From NCBI GenBank assembly GCA_049792815.1, contig JBARBG010000041.1:1-17997 (forward strand): DNA of 17,997 nucleotides, in the 5' to 3' direction. The notes under the pieces were generated by a model that saw nothing but the letters and a program-made list of their open reading frames with translations, ran no database searches and was not told the DNA's origin. The position numbers were made by a program, and so were the translations under genes. This document shows, in pieces, positions 1 to 6,413 of the stretch (within the stretch, counting starts at the first letter, position 1; the number at the start of each line of letters is the position of its first letter). This DNA comes from DAIDKA01 sp049792815 (GTDB lineage Bacteria > Pseudomonadota > Gammaproteobacteria > Steroidobacterales > Steroidobacteraceae).

Positions 1-292
1 TGCGGATGCGGGCGAAGGGCCGCATCGCCATCGCCTTCAGGCGCAGGTTCTCATCGCGGGCGCCGCGCTTGGTCGGCGTTACATCGCGCCGGTAGCGCTC
101 CAAGACTTCGGCCAGAGTGGTGCGCTCGGCGGGGCGCCGGTCGATGACAATGCCGCTATCGAGCTCGGTCTCGATGCTACGGGCCCATTGCTGGGCCACG
201 GTCTTGTTTTCAGAAGTCCGGGTTTGCGCCGGCGCGCCCTGGCGACGGATTTTCACCCGCCAGAACTTGCCGCGCTTCTCGATGGTCGCCAC
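1..292 (-). CDS. Tyrosine-type site-specific recombinase (integrase), N-terminal part, runs off left edge
   Basis: The reverse strand reads V/M-ATIEKRGKFWRVKIRRQG and continues open for 97 codons to the window edge. This is the start typical of phage/island integrases: a basic arm-DNA-binding segment (about residues 1-50), then the beginning of the SAM-like core-binding domain (LAEVLERYRRDVTPTKRGA, about residues 62-80). The catalytic domain with the R-H-R-Y residues lies outside the window, so activity cannot be judged. I chose the GTG start at 292 because a GGAG ribosome binding site lies 8 bases upstream (complement of 301-304). An in-frame ATG at 325 has no such site. The gene starts 145 bases from the 3' end of tRNA-Val and is transcribed away from it, so the element it belongs to extends leftward. 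Family assignment is from pattern recognition. Confidence 0.8.
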   Translation of the reverse strand, partial: MATIEKRGKFWRVKIRRQGAPAQTRTSENKTVAQQWARSIETELDSGIVIDRRPAERTTLAEVLERYRRDVTPTKRGARDENLRLKAMAMRPFARIR

Positions 293-337
293 AGGACAGT
301 CTCCGTGTTGGCGTCGCACACGCATGCGCCACAGGTG

Positions 338-369
338 CTGTCCCAGTACTGTCCCAAAATGACCAAAAT
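338..369. repeat. Phased direct repeats upstream of the integrase gene
   Basis: CTGTCCCA occurs at 338-345 and again at 349-356, an 11-base period or about one helical turn. An inverted partial copy (GGACAG) lies at 294-299. Overlapping the second copy, CCAAAAT occurs at 354-360 and 363-369. Repeats in this position could be integrase arm-type sites or operators for a repressor or excisionase; that role is inference. Confidence 0.5.
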
Positions 370-394
370 CCGAACATGCAGAAAGAAACAGGAC

Positions 395-412
395 CTTAGG
401 AAACTTCCTAAG
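395..412. repeat. 18-bp perfect inverted repeat between integrase gene and tRNA-Val
   Basis: CTTAGGAA and TTCCTAAG are separated by AC. As RNA it can fold into a 7-bp stem with a 4-base loop. Read on the minus strand it lies 26 bases past the tRNA-Val 3' end and is followed by a moderately T-rich stretch, so it could be a weak terminator for the tRNA. As DNA it could equally be a dimeric protein-binding site controlling int. Confidence 0.5.
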
Positions 413-437
413 CCCTTGTTTTAACCATGTTTCTGGA

Positions 438-512
438 TGGTGGGCGGTACAGGGCTTGAACCTGTGACCCCTGCCGTGTGAAAGCAGTGCTCTACCACTG
501 AGCTAACCGCCC
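438..512 (-). tRNA. tRNA-Val (anticodon CAC)
   Basis: A 75-base cloverleaf including the encoded CCA. The acceptor arm GGGCGGT pairs with ACCGCCC and is followed by discriminator A and CCA. The D arm is GCTC...GAGC. The anticodon stem CTGCT/GGCAG closes the loop TTCACAC with CAC at positions 34-36, which reads GUG. The T loop is TTCAAGC between ACAGG and CCTGT. An integrase gene lies just beyond the 3' end, so this gene is a likely attachment site; the intact 3' half means integration restored it. Confidence 0.95.
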
Positions 513-529
513 GCCAAAATGAGCGCGCA

Positions 530-558
530 AGTGTAAGCATCCCCCGCCCGGGAGGCAA
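530..558 (-). promoter_or_regulatory. Sigma70-type promoter of tRNA-Val
   Basis: On the minus strand, -35 TTGCCT (complement of 553-558) and -10 TACACT (complement of 530-535) are separated by exactly 17 bases. A GC-rich discriminator (TGCGCGC) follows, as is usual for stringently controlled stable-RNA promoters. The start point would be near 523, about 11 bases before the mature tRNA. Confidence 0.6.
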
Positions 559-593
559 TGGCGGACGGCCAAGCTGCTACCATCGCGCCCTCC

Positions 594-1997
594 ATGACTA
601 TCGTTACCCGCTTCGCACCCAGCCCCACGGGGCTGCTGCATATCGGCGGCGTCCGCACGGCGCTGTTCAGCTGGTTGTATGCCAGGCGTTTCGCCGGACG
701 CTTCATCCTGCGGGTTGAAGACACCGACCGCGAGCGCTCCACGGACGAGGCCGTCCAGGTGATTCTGGATGGGATGCAGTGGCTGGGTCTCTCGCATGAT
801 GAGGGGCCGTACTACCAGACCAAGCGTTTTGACCGCTATGCCGAAGTCCTCAAGCAGTTGCTGGCGCAGGGCAAGGCCTACCACTGCTTCTGCAGCAAGG
901 AGGAGCTTGAGGAGATGCGCAACGGGCAGCTGGCGCGCAAGGAGAAGCCGCGCTATGACGGTCGCTGCCGCCACCGCGTCGCGCCCGTGCCCGGTGTACA
1001 GCCCGTGGTCCGCTTCAAGAATCCGCTGGACGGCGAGGTGGTGGTGGAGGATCTGGTCCACGGTCCGGTGGTCTTCCAGAATGCCGAGCTCGATGATCTG
1101 ATCATCGCGCGCTCCGATGGCACACCCACCTACAACTTCTGCGTGGTCGTCGACGACAGCGACATGCACATCACCCATGTGATACGCGGTGATGATCATC
1201 TGAACAACACTCCGCGGCAGATCAACATGCTGCGCGCGATCGGATTCACGCCGCCGGCCTATGCCCACGTGGCAATGATTCTCGGGCCCGATGGCGCCAA
1301 GCTTTCCAAACGCCATGGTGCAGTGAGCGTGCTGCATTATCGGGAGGAGGGGTACCTACCGGAGGCGCTGCTCAACTATCTGGTGCGGCTGGGCTGGTCG
1401 CATGGCGACCAGGAGATCTTCAGCATCGAGGAGCTGGTACAGCTCTTTGACATCAAGGACGTCAACAAGGCGGCCTCGGCGTTCAACCCGGAGAAGCTTC
1501 AGTGGGTGAACCAGCAGCACATGATGCGCGCGCCCTTGCCTTATCTGGCGGCAGTGCTGCGCGCGCAGCTGCAGCGACTGGGTATCCAGACCCAGGATCA
1601 GGCACTGCTCGAGGGCATTGTCGCCGGCCAGCGCGAGCGCGCGAAGACGATGAAGGAGATGGCCGAGGCCAGCCGCTATTTCTTCGGCACTGACGTGGAC
1701 ATCGATGACAAGGCCGGGCGCAAGCACCTGGTGGGCGAGGGCGCTGCGATGCTGGGGCGACTGCGCACGGGACTTGCCGCATTGACCGACTGGTCCGCCG
1801 CCGGGATCCATGCCGTGCTGTCGGGCATTGCCGCGCAGACAGGCGTGGGTCTGGGCAAGGTGGCCCAGCCGCTGCGCGTGGCACTCACCGGCACCGCCGT
1901 GTCGCCGCCCATCGATGCAACGGCTGCACTGATCGGTAAGGATCGCGTCCTGGGTCGCCTGGAGCGCGCGATTCAGTGGAGTGCGGCCCTCAAGTAA
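594..1997 (+). CDS. gltX: Glutamyl-tRNA synthetase (GluRS), class I
   Basis: Attaches glutamate to tRNA-Glu in the cytoplasm using ATP. Residues counted from this start: TRFAPSPTGLLHIGG with the HIGH-type signature at 16-19; a zinc-binding set C98, C100, C125 and H127, which falls at the same numbers as the E. coli enzyme; the KMSKS-type loop KLSKR at 236-240; and a helical anticodon-binding C-terminal region. At 467 residues it is a normal bacterial length. An in-frame ATG at 558 would add 12 residues, but it overlaps the tRNA-Val promoter and its GGAGG is only 2 bases away. The residue numbering of the zinc site also favours 594. No strong ribosome binding site precedes 594. The gene is divergent from tRNA-Val and followed by tRNA-Ala. 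Confidence 0.97.
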   Translation: MTIVTRFAPSPTGLLHIGGVRTALFSWLYARRFAGRFILRVEDTDRERSTDEAVQVILDGMQWLGLSHDEGPYYQTKRFDRYAEVLKQLLAQGKAYHCFCSKEELEEMRNGQLARKEKPRYDGRCRHRVAPVPGVQPVVRFKNPLDGEVVVEDLVHGPVVFQNAELDDLIIARSDGTPTYNFCVVVDDSDMHITHVIRGDDHLNNTPRQINMLRAIGFTPPAYAHVAMILGPDGAKLSKRHGAVSVLHYREEGYLPEALLNYLVRLGWSHGDQEIFSIEELVQLFDIKDVNKAASAFNPEKLQWVNQQHMMRAPLPYLAAVLRAQLQRLGIQTQDQALLEGIVAGQRERAKTMKEMAEASRYFFGTDVDIDDKAGRKHLVGEGAAMLGRLRTGLAALTDWSAAGIHAVLSGIAAQTGVGLGKVAQPLRVALTGTAVSPPIDATAALIGKDRVLGRLERAIQWSAALK

Positions 1998-2061
1998 TCG
2001 GCGCACCGAATGTCCTGGGCGGGTGCCGGACGGGCAAAACGCGTGCGTTGCGGGGATTTTC

Positions 2062-2070
2062 TGGTATTCT
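2062..2070 (+). promoter_or_regulatory. Possible extended -10 promoter for tRNA-Ala
   Basis: TGG-TATTCT at 2062-2070 is an extended -10 element and is followed by a GC-rich discriminator (GCGCGCC), as in stable-RNA promoters. No good -35 hexamer sits 16-18 bases upstream. It lies in the 139-base gap between gltX and tRNA-Ala; transcription would start near 2077, giving a leader of about 60 bases. Confidence 0.4.
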
Positions 2071-2136
2071 GCGCGCCCGTTGGGGTGGCCTCCCTGGTCA
2101 AGGGCGTGCCAGCCGCTGAGTGTCTTAATCGGGTAC

Positions 2137-2212
<76 letters not shown>

Positions 2213-2248
2213 TAAAAATCAATAACTTACGATACGACGCCCCGACCC

Positions 2249-3451
2249 ATGAGCTCCACCGAGGAAATGTTGCGCGACGCGGTGGCAGCCTACCAGGCCG
2301 GAGACGTTGCAGCGGCCGCGGCCGGTTACAGACGGGTGCTGAGCCATCGGCCCAGCGACCATCTGGCGCTGTATGGTTTGGCGCTGCTGAGCTTTCAGGC
2401 GGGTGATAAGGAGCAGGCCATTGACTACCTGCTGCGCAGCCTCAAGGGCGAACCGAACATTGGCCTGACGTGGAACTGGCTCGGTACCCTGTACAGCGAG
2501 ACGGGTAGGCCGGTCGAGGCAAAGGCTGCCTTGAAGCGCGCCACCGAGGTGTCGCCCGAGCTGTGCGAGGCCTGGTGCAATCTCGCCGGCTGTCTGACAC
2601 TTGAGGGAGATCTTGAGGCTGCCGCGCAGCTGCTGCGCAGGGCACTCACCTGCCCGCCGCCGCAGTCCAGGGCCTACGAAGCACTGGTCTTCTTGCTGTA
2701 CAAACAGGGGCGCCTGCCCGAGGCGGCGCAGACGGCGACGGACTGGCTCGCGGGTGAGCCGGCCAACCCGATCGCACGGCACATGGCCGCAGCCCTATCC
2801 GGACGGGACTCGCCACCTCGGGCACCGGTTGAGTATGTCCGCACGCATTTTGATGCTTTCGCGGATCGCTTCGATTCGGTGCTGAAGGAGCTCAACTACC
2901 GGGGGCCGGAGCTCGTGACCATGGCCTTGAAGGCTACGGCGCAGCGGGCTTGCCTGCCGGCCTTTTCAGTCATCCTCGATGCCGGATGCGGGACCGGCTT
3001 GTGCGGACCACCGCTGCGCGAGTTGTGCGGCCGCCTGGTCGGCGTCGATCTGTCTGCGAACATGCTTCACCACGCGAAGCAGCGTGGCTGCTACGACGAG
3101 CTTGTGACGGCGGAGCTGGGAGCCTTCATGCGCTCACGGCCGCAGAACTTCGACGCGATCCTGAGCTCCGATACCCTCGTTTATTTCGGGGCGCTTGCCG
3201 AGCCGTTCGCGGGCGCCCATACGGCGCTGCGCGCGGGCGGTCCGTTGGTCTTCACGCTCGAGGCGCTACCACCGGAGGATCCGGCCGATCATCGCCTCGG
3301 GGTATCGGGACGCTATCAACACAGCGAAGCCTACCTGCGCCGGCTACTGGTTGAGATCGGCTTCACGGTCGAGTCTGTCGTGCAGCAATCCATGCGCAAG
3401 GACTTGGGTAAGGATGTGCCGGGCTATCTCGTGGTTGCGCGGCGCCTGTGA
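2249..3451 (+). CDS. TPR-repeat-fused SAM-dependent methyltransferase (COG4976-like)
   Basis: A 400-residue protein in two parts. Residues about 8-180 are tetratricopeptide helix pairs (AYQAGDVAAAAAGYRRVL, LYSETGRPVEAKAALKRA, CLTLEGDLEAAAQLLRRAL). Residues about 190-400 are a class I methyltransferase with motif I DAGCGTG at 244-250, an acidic residue for SAM ribose (GVDLS), and a later LSSDTLVYFGAL stretch. The linker EYVRTHFDAFADRFDSVL is characteristic of the predicted TPR-methyltransferase family. Substrate is unknown; the TPR part suggests a protein partner. No Shine-Dalgarno precedes ATG 2249; an in-frame ATG at 2267 with nearby GAGG is an alternative. The stop overlaps the start of the next gene, implying coupled translation. 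Confidence 0.85.
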   Translation: MSSTEEMLRDAVAAYQAGDVAAAAAGYRRVLSHRPSDHLALYGLALLSFQAGDKEQAIDYLLRSLKGEPNIGLTWNWLGTLYSETGRPVEAKAALKRATEVSPELCEAWCNLAGCLTLEGDLEAAAQLLRRALTCPPPQSRAYEALVFLLYKQGRLPEAAQTATDWLAGEPANPIARHMAAALSGRDSPPRAPVEYVRTHFDAFADRFDSVLKELNYRGPELVTMALKATAQRACLPAFSVILDAGCGTGLCGPPLRELCGRLVGVDLSANMLHHAKQRGCYDELVTAELGAFMRSRPQNFDAILSSDTLVYFGALAEPFAGAHTALRAGGPLVFTLEALPPEDPADHRLGVSGRYQHSEAYLRRLLVEIGFTVESVVQQSMRKDLGKDVPGYLVVARRL

Positions 3452-4758
3452 GTCAATCACCCGAGCGGATGCAGCGGCGGCATATCGTCGCCGTCACCTT
3501 GGGCAATGCCCTGGAATTCTACGATTTCGTCACCTACGCATTCTTTTCAATTCAGATCGGCCACGCGTTTTTCCCGTCCCAGAGTGCCTACCACAGCTTG
3601 ACGCTGTCGCTGGCGACGTTCGGTGCCGGGTTCGTGACCCGTCCCATCGGCGCCTTCGTGATCGGCAACTACGCCGATCGTGCCGGCCGTCGGCCGGCCA
3701 TGTTGTTGTGTTTCCTGCTCATGGGCTGCGCGATTGTCGCCATGGCCCTGATTCCGAGCTACGCCAGCATTGGCCTCGCGGCACCCATCCTCGCCGTCGT
3801 CGCGCGCATGACTCAGGGGTTTTCCCTGGGGGGTGAGATCGGCTCCAACACGGCGTATCTGGCCGAGGCGGCGACACCTGCGAACCGGGGCTTTGTCGTG
3901 TCGTGGCAGGGTGCCAGCCAGGGTGTCGCGGTCACCGCAGGCGGCCTGGTTGGTGTGCTGCTCACCACCTTCATGCCAGCGGCTTCCCTTGATAGCTACG
4001 GCTGGCGGATCGCCTTCCTGCTGGGTGCAGTGACGGTGCCCTTCGGTTTGTGGCTGCGGATGAGCCTGCCTGAAACTCTGCGCCGCGCCGAAACACCCGA
4101 GTCCGCCACCGGCGCCGCGCCGACGCAATCACGCCTGGCGCTGGCGCGTCGGCACTGGCGCATCTTTGCCTGCGGCCTCGGCTATATCGCCTCGGGCACT
4201 ATCGGCAACTACATATTCACTTACCTCGTCACCTACGCCCAGGACACGATGCAGCTGTCCGCGCGGGTTGGGTTCATCGCCTCGACGGGGGGCACCCTGC
4301 TTGGGATACCGGTCACCCTGTTGGCCGCCTGGTTGTCGGACCGTCACGGACGTCGGCCGATGACCATCTGGGGCAACCTACTGTTCCTGGTTCTGATCTA
4401 CCCCACGTTCGCCTGGATCGTGGCCATGCGCTCCGAATTTTCATTCATCACGGGCATGATTTACCTGAATGTGGTGTCTGGGATTTCTGTAGGAGTTTTC
4501 TACGCGGCCCTGGCCGAGAGCCTGCCGAAGTCCATTCGCGGCAGTGGTTTTGGCATGACGTATTCCATCGCCATCGCAGCCTTTGGCGGCACGACGCAAC
4601 TGGTGGTGCACTGGCTTATCCATGCGACCGGCAATCCGATGGCGCCGGCGTGGTACCTGACCGGCGCGGTGGCGATAGGACAGATTGCGCTGATGCTCAT
4701 GCCCGAGAGTGCGCCGGTGAAACTGGCGCAGCGGCGGGGCCTAAGCACCGCAGCGTAA
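3448..4758 (+). CDS. MFS transporter, metabolite:H+ symporter (MHS) type
   Basis: A 436-residue inner-membrane protein with about 12 hydrophobic segments. The opening TLGNALEFYDFVTYAFF is typical of the MHS family (citrate, tricarballylate, alpha-ketoglutarate and proline/betaine carriers). The conserved MFS loop motif appears twice, as GNYADRAGRRPAM (73-85) and LSDRHGRRP (296-304), as expected for two duplicated 6-helix halves. The likely role is proton-coupled uptake of a small organic acid or zwitterion; the substrate cannot be read from sequence. The GTG start overlaps the preceding TGA (GTGA), so it is cotranslated with the TPR-methyltransferase, an unusual pairing. Confidence 0.88.
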   Translation: MSQSPERMQRRHIVAVTLGNALEFYDFVTYAFFSIQIGHAFFPSQSAYHSLTLSLATFGAGFVTRPIGAFVIGNYADRAGRRPAMLLCFLLMGCAIVAMALIPSYASIGLAAPILAVVARMTQGFSLGGEIGSNTAYLAEAATPANRGFVVSWQGASQGVAVTAGGLVGVLLTTFMPAASLDSYGWRIAFLLGAVTVPFGLWLRMSLPETLRRAETPESATGAAPTQSRLALARRHWRIFACGLGYIASGTIGNYIFTYLVTYAQDTMQLSARVGFIASTGGTLLGIPVTLLAAWLSDRHGRRPMTIWGNLLFLVLIYPTFAWIVAMRSEFSFITGMIYLNVVSGISVGVFYAALAESLPKSIRGSGFGMTYSIAIAAFGGTTQLVVHWLIHATGNPMAPAWYLTGAVAIGQIALMLMPESAPVKLAQRRGLSTAA

Positions 4759-4798
4759 GGCTGCACCCGGCGGTCGGGTCCCTGGCGTATATAGGCGG

Positions 4799-5389
4799 GT
4801 GGGCTTTACGTCACTACCGCTCGAGATCCCCGCCTTGCAGGCCGATCCGAATCCAGCTCGGGAAGCCGATGGGGACTTCACCGCCGCCCGCGCAGGTGAC
4901 TCGAACGCCTTCGTGAGCCTGGTCCGCGAGCACCAGGGGCGGGTGTTCAGTTTGGCCTTGCGTCTGACAGGACGGCGCGAAGATGCCGAGGAGCTGGCCC
5001 AGGACACCTTTCTGGGACTGCACCGTCAGCTGCGCCATCTGGAGTCGGCGGTGCATGTACGGCATTGGGTATGCCGGACCGTCACCCACCGCGCCATTGA
5101 TCTGCTGCGCGCCCGGGCACGCCGCCCGCAGGCCCAATCCACCGACCACCTACTGCTGGAAGTTCCGGTGGAGGACAGTAGCGGGGACCCGCTGCTGCAC
5201 CGGACGCTGCGCGCCCTGCTGCTGCGCCTGCCGGAAATCCCGCGCGCCGTAGTCGTGCTGCGCTTCCAGGAGGACCTGGATCCCCTGGACATCGCGGCCA
5301 CCCTGGATCTGCCCCTCAACACCGTCAAAAGCCACCTGCGCCGCTCATTGGACTGGCTGCGCACCCAAGGACTGGAGATGTCCAGATGA
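4799..5389 (+). CDS. RNA polymerase sigma-70 family factor, ECF type
   Basis: A 196-residue protein. After a 25-residue lead comes the region-2 pattern FTAARAGDSNAFVSLVREHQ, with EDAEELAQDTFLGL for core binding and -10 recognition (about 37-103). A linker follows, then region 4 (about 134-190) with a helix-turn-helix at DIAATLDLPLNTVKSHLRRS that would read the -35 element. Length and two-domain layout fit an extracytoplasmic-function sigma factor that redirects RNA polymerase to an envelope or stress regulon. The start is a GTG at 4799, 40 bases after the MFS gene; no later ATG is possible without losing region 2. Its stop overlaps the next start (ATGA), which places a probable regulator directly downstream. 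I could not identify an autoregulated promoter upstream. Confidence 0.9.
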   Translation: MGFTSLPLEIPALQADPNPAREADGDFTAARAGDSNAFVSLVREHQGRVFSLALRLTGRREDAEELAQDTFLGLHRQLRHLESAVHVRHWVCRTVTHRAIDLLRARARRPQAQSTDHLLLEVPVEDSSGDPLLHRTLRALLLRLPEIPRAVVVLRFQEDLDPLDIAATLDLPLNTVKSHLRRSLDWLRTQGLEMSR

Positions 5390-5760
5390 ACTTCGGCGAC
5401 GCAAATGGCACAGACCGTCTCGAGCGTGCGCTGCAGGCAAGCCTGCGGCCGATCGACCCGGGTGCGGATTTCATGGCCGTCCTCATGACGCGGCTCGCCA
5501 CGGCGCCTGCGGAGGCTGGCAGCCCGGTCATGGCTCCCATCCGTCACCGCCCACTGCATTCGGCGTCGCTGGCGCTGGCGGCCTCGGTGGTGGTGGCGCT
5601 GGCGGTGAGCTGGCAGCTGCTGGATGTCAGAGCGGCGCAGCGCGCCGAGCAGGCCCGCATCCACTCGCAATTGCTGCTGGCGCTGGAAATCACGAGCGAG
5701 CGCCTAGGGTTGGCGCAGCAGCGAATTGCACAGTTCCAATCACAGGAGACCAATCTATGA
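5386..5760 (+). CDS. Small single-pass membrane protein, candidate anti-sigma factor
   Basis: A 124-residue protein of unrecognised family. Residues 1-55 are cytoplasmic-looking and partly helical. One hydrophobic segment (SASLALAASVVVALAVSWQL, about 59-78) follows basic residues (RHR), predicting N-in/C-out. The tail (about 82-120) is a charged, heptad-like helix rich in Gln and Ala (RAEQARIHSQ...LAQQRIAQFQSQ), possibly a periplasmic coiled coil. It begins by overlapping the sigma stop (ATGA), the usual position for an anti-sigma factor. The zinc anti-sigma motif (H-x3-C-x2-C) is absent: there are no cysteines at all. The anti-sigma role is therefore inference from position and topology. Its own stop overlaps the next gene by 4 bases. 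Confidence 0.75.
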   Translation: MNFGDANGTDRLERALQASLRPIDPGADFMAVLMTRLATAPAEAGSPVMAPIRHRPLHSASLALAASVVVALAVSWQLLDVRAAQRAEQARIHSQLLLALEITSERLGLAQQRIAQFQSQETNL

Positions 5761-6413
5761 GTATTTCAGCCGTGCGTTGTGCCTGGATCATGGCCGGTGT
5801 GCTGCCGGTTCTGGCCGTTGCTCAGGCCGGGAAACTGGCGATTCCGGATTTCGGTGATCTGGCCAAGAAGGCCACCGAGTCGGTGGATATTACCCTCGAC
5901 GGTGACATGCTCAAATCGGCCACGAATATGATGGGGGCGGGTGCCCACCACAATCCCGCGGGCGGGGATTTGTCGAACGTGGTGGATGGCCTCAAGGCCA
6001 TCACCGTGCGCAGCTTCACTTTCGACAAACCCGACATGTATTCCGAGCAGGAAGTGGCCGGCGTCCTGGCGCAGGTCGATGCCCCGGGGTGGAAGAAGAT
6101 CATTTCCGTGCACGAGAAGGGTGAGCGTGTGGAGATCCACATGCGGGAGAATTCAGCCGACGGTGGTCTGCTGATCGTCAGCGAGGAACCCAAGGAACTG
6201 ACCATCGTCAACATCGCGGGCAAGATCAACCTGGACCAGCTGCGCCAGCTGCAGGGCCATTTGGGAGTGCCGAGCATGCCCGGCGTCATCGGCAATGGCG
6301 GCCCGCCGGCGGCTGCGGCAACTCCTGCCACTCCTGCCACTCCGGCAACTCCGGCCACACCGGCAGCCCCTGCCGCTCCGGCCGCTCGCGCGTTTCCGGG
6401 CCCCGGGATTTAG
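5757..6413 (+). CDS. Secreted DUF4252-like protein with Ala-Thr-Pro repeat tail
   Basis: A 218-residue exported protein. A signal peptide (about 1-24, ending AVAQA) is followed by a compact domain (about 70-170) with alternating strands resembling DUF4252: GLKAITVRSFTF, then KKIISVHEKGERVEIHM, then LTIVNIAGKINLDQL. The function of that family is not established. Residues 186-210 are a low-complexity Pro/Ala/Thr tail (PATPATPATPATPAAPAAP) encoded by a 9-base repeat, suggesting a flexible periplasmic or surface linker. ATG 5757 overlaps the preceding TGA. Proteins of this type are natural candidates for the signal sensed by, or an output of, the upstream sigma/membrane pair; this is inference. 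The stop codon overlaps that of the convergent ABC ATPase gene. Confidence 0.82.
   Translation: MSISAVRCAWIMAGVLPVLAVAQAGKLAIPDFGDLAKKATESVDITLDGDMLKSATNMMGAGAHHNPAGGDLSNVVDGLKAITVRSFTFDKPDMYSEQEVAGVLAQVDAPGWKKIISVHEKGERVEIHMRENSADGGLLIVSEEPKELTIVNIAGKINLDQLRQLQGHLGVPSMPGVIGNGGPPAAAATPATPATPATPATPAAPAAPAARAFPGPGI
6321..6383 (+). repeat. Seven 9-base tandem units encoding (Ala/Thr-Pro-Ala)n
   Basis: Units beginning at 6321, 6330, 6339, 6348, 6357, 6366 and 6375 are variants of ACTCCTGCC / ACTCCGGCC. The first two are identical and later ones diverge at a few positions. The 9-base period keeps frame, so the number of units can vary without frameshift. Confidence 0.85.

Noticed and set aside
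492..1337. A 281-codon minus-strand frame opposite gltX
   Set aside because: It overlaps the tRNA-Val gene and promoter and is antisense to a certain gltX; no recognisable protein features.
4787..4798. TATATA just before the sigma factor start as a -10 element
   Set aside because: No -35 at a suitable distance, and the start point would fall on the GTG; a leaderless transcript cannot be supported.
6395..6406. GC-rich near-palindrome CCGGGCCCCGG near the convergent stops as a terminator
   Set aside because: It gives at best a 4-bp stem with a 3-base loop and has no T-tract on either strand.
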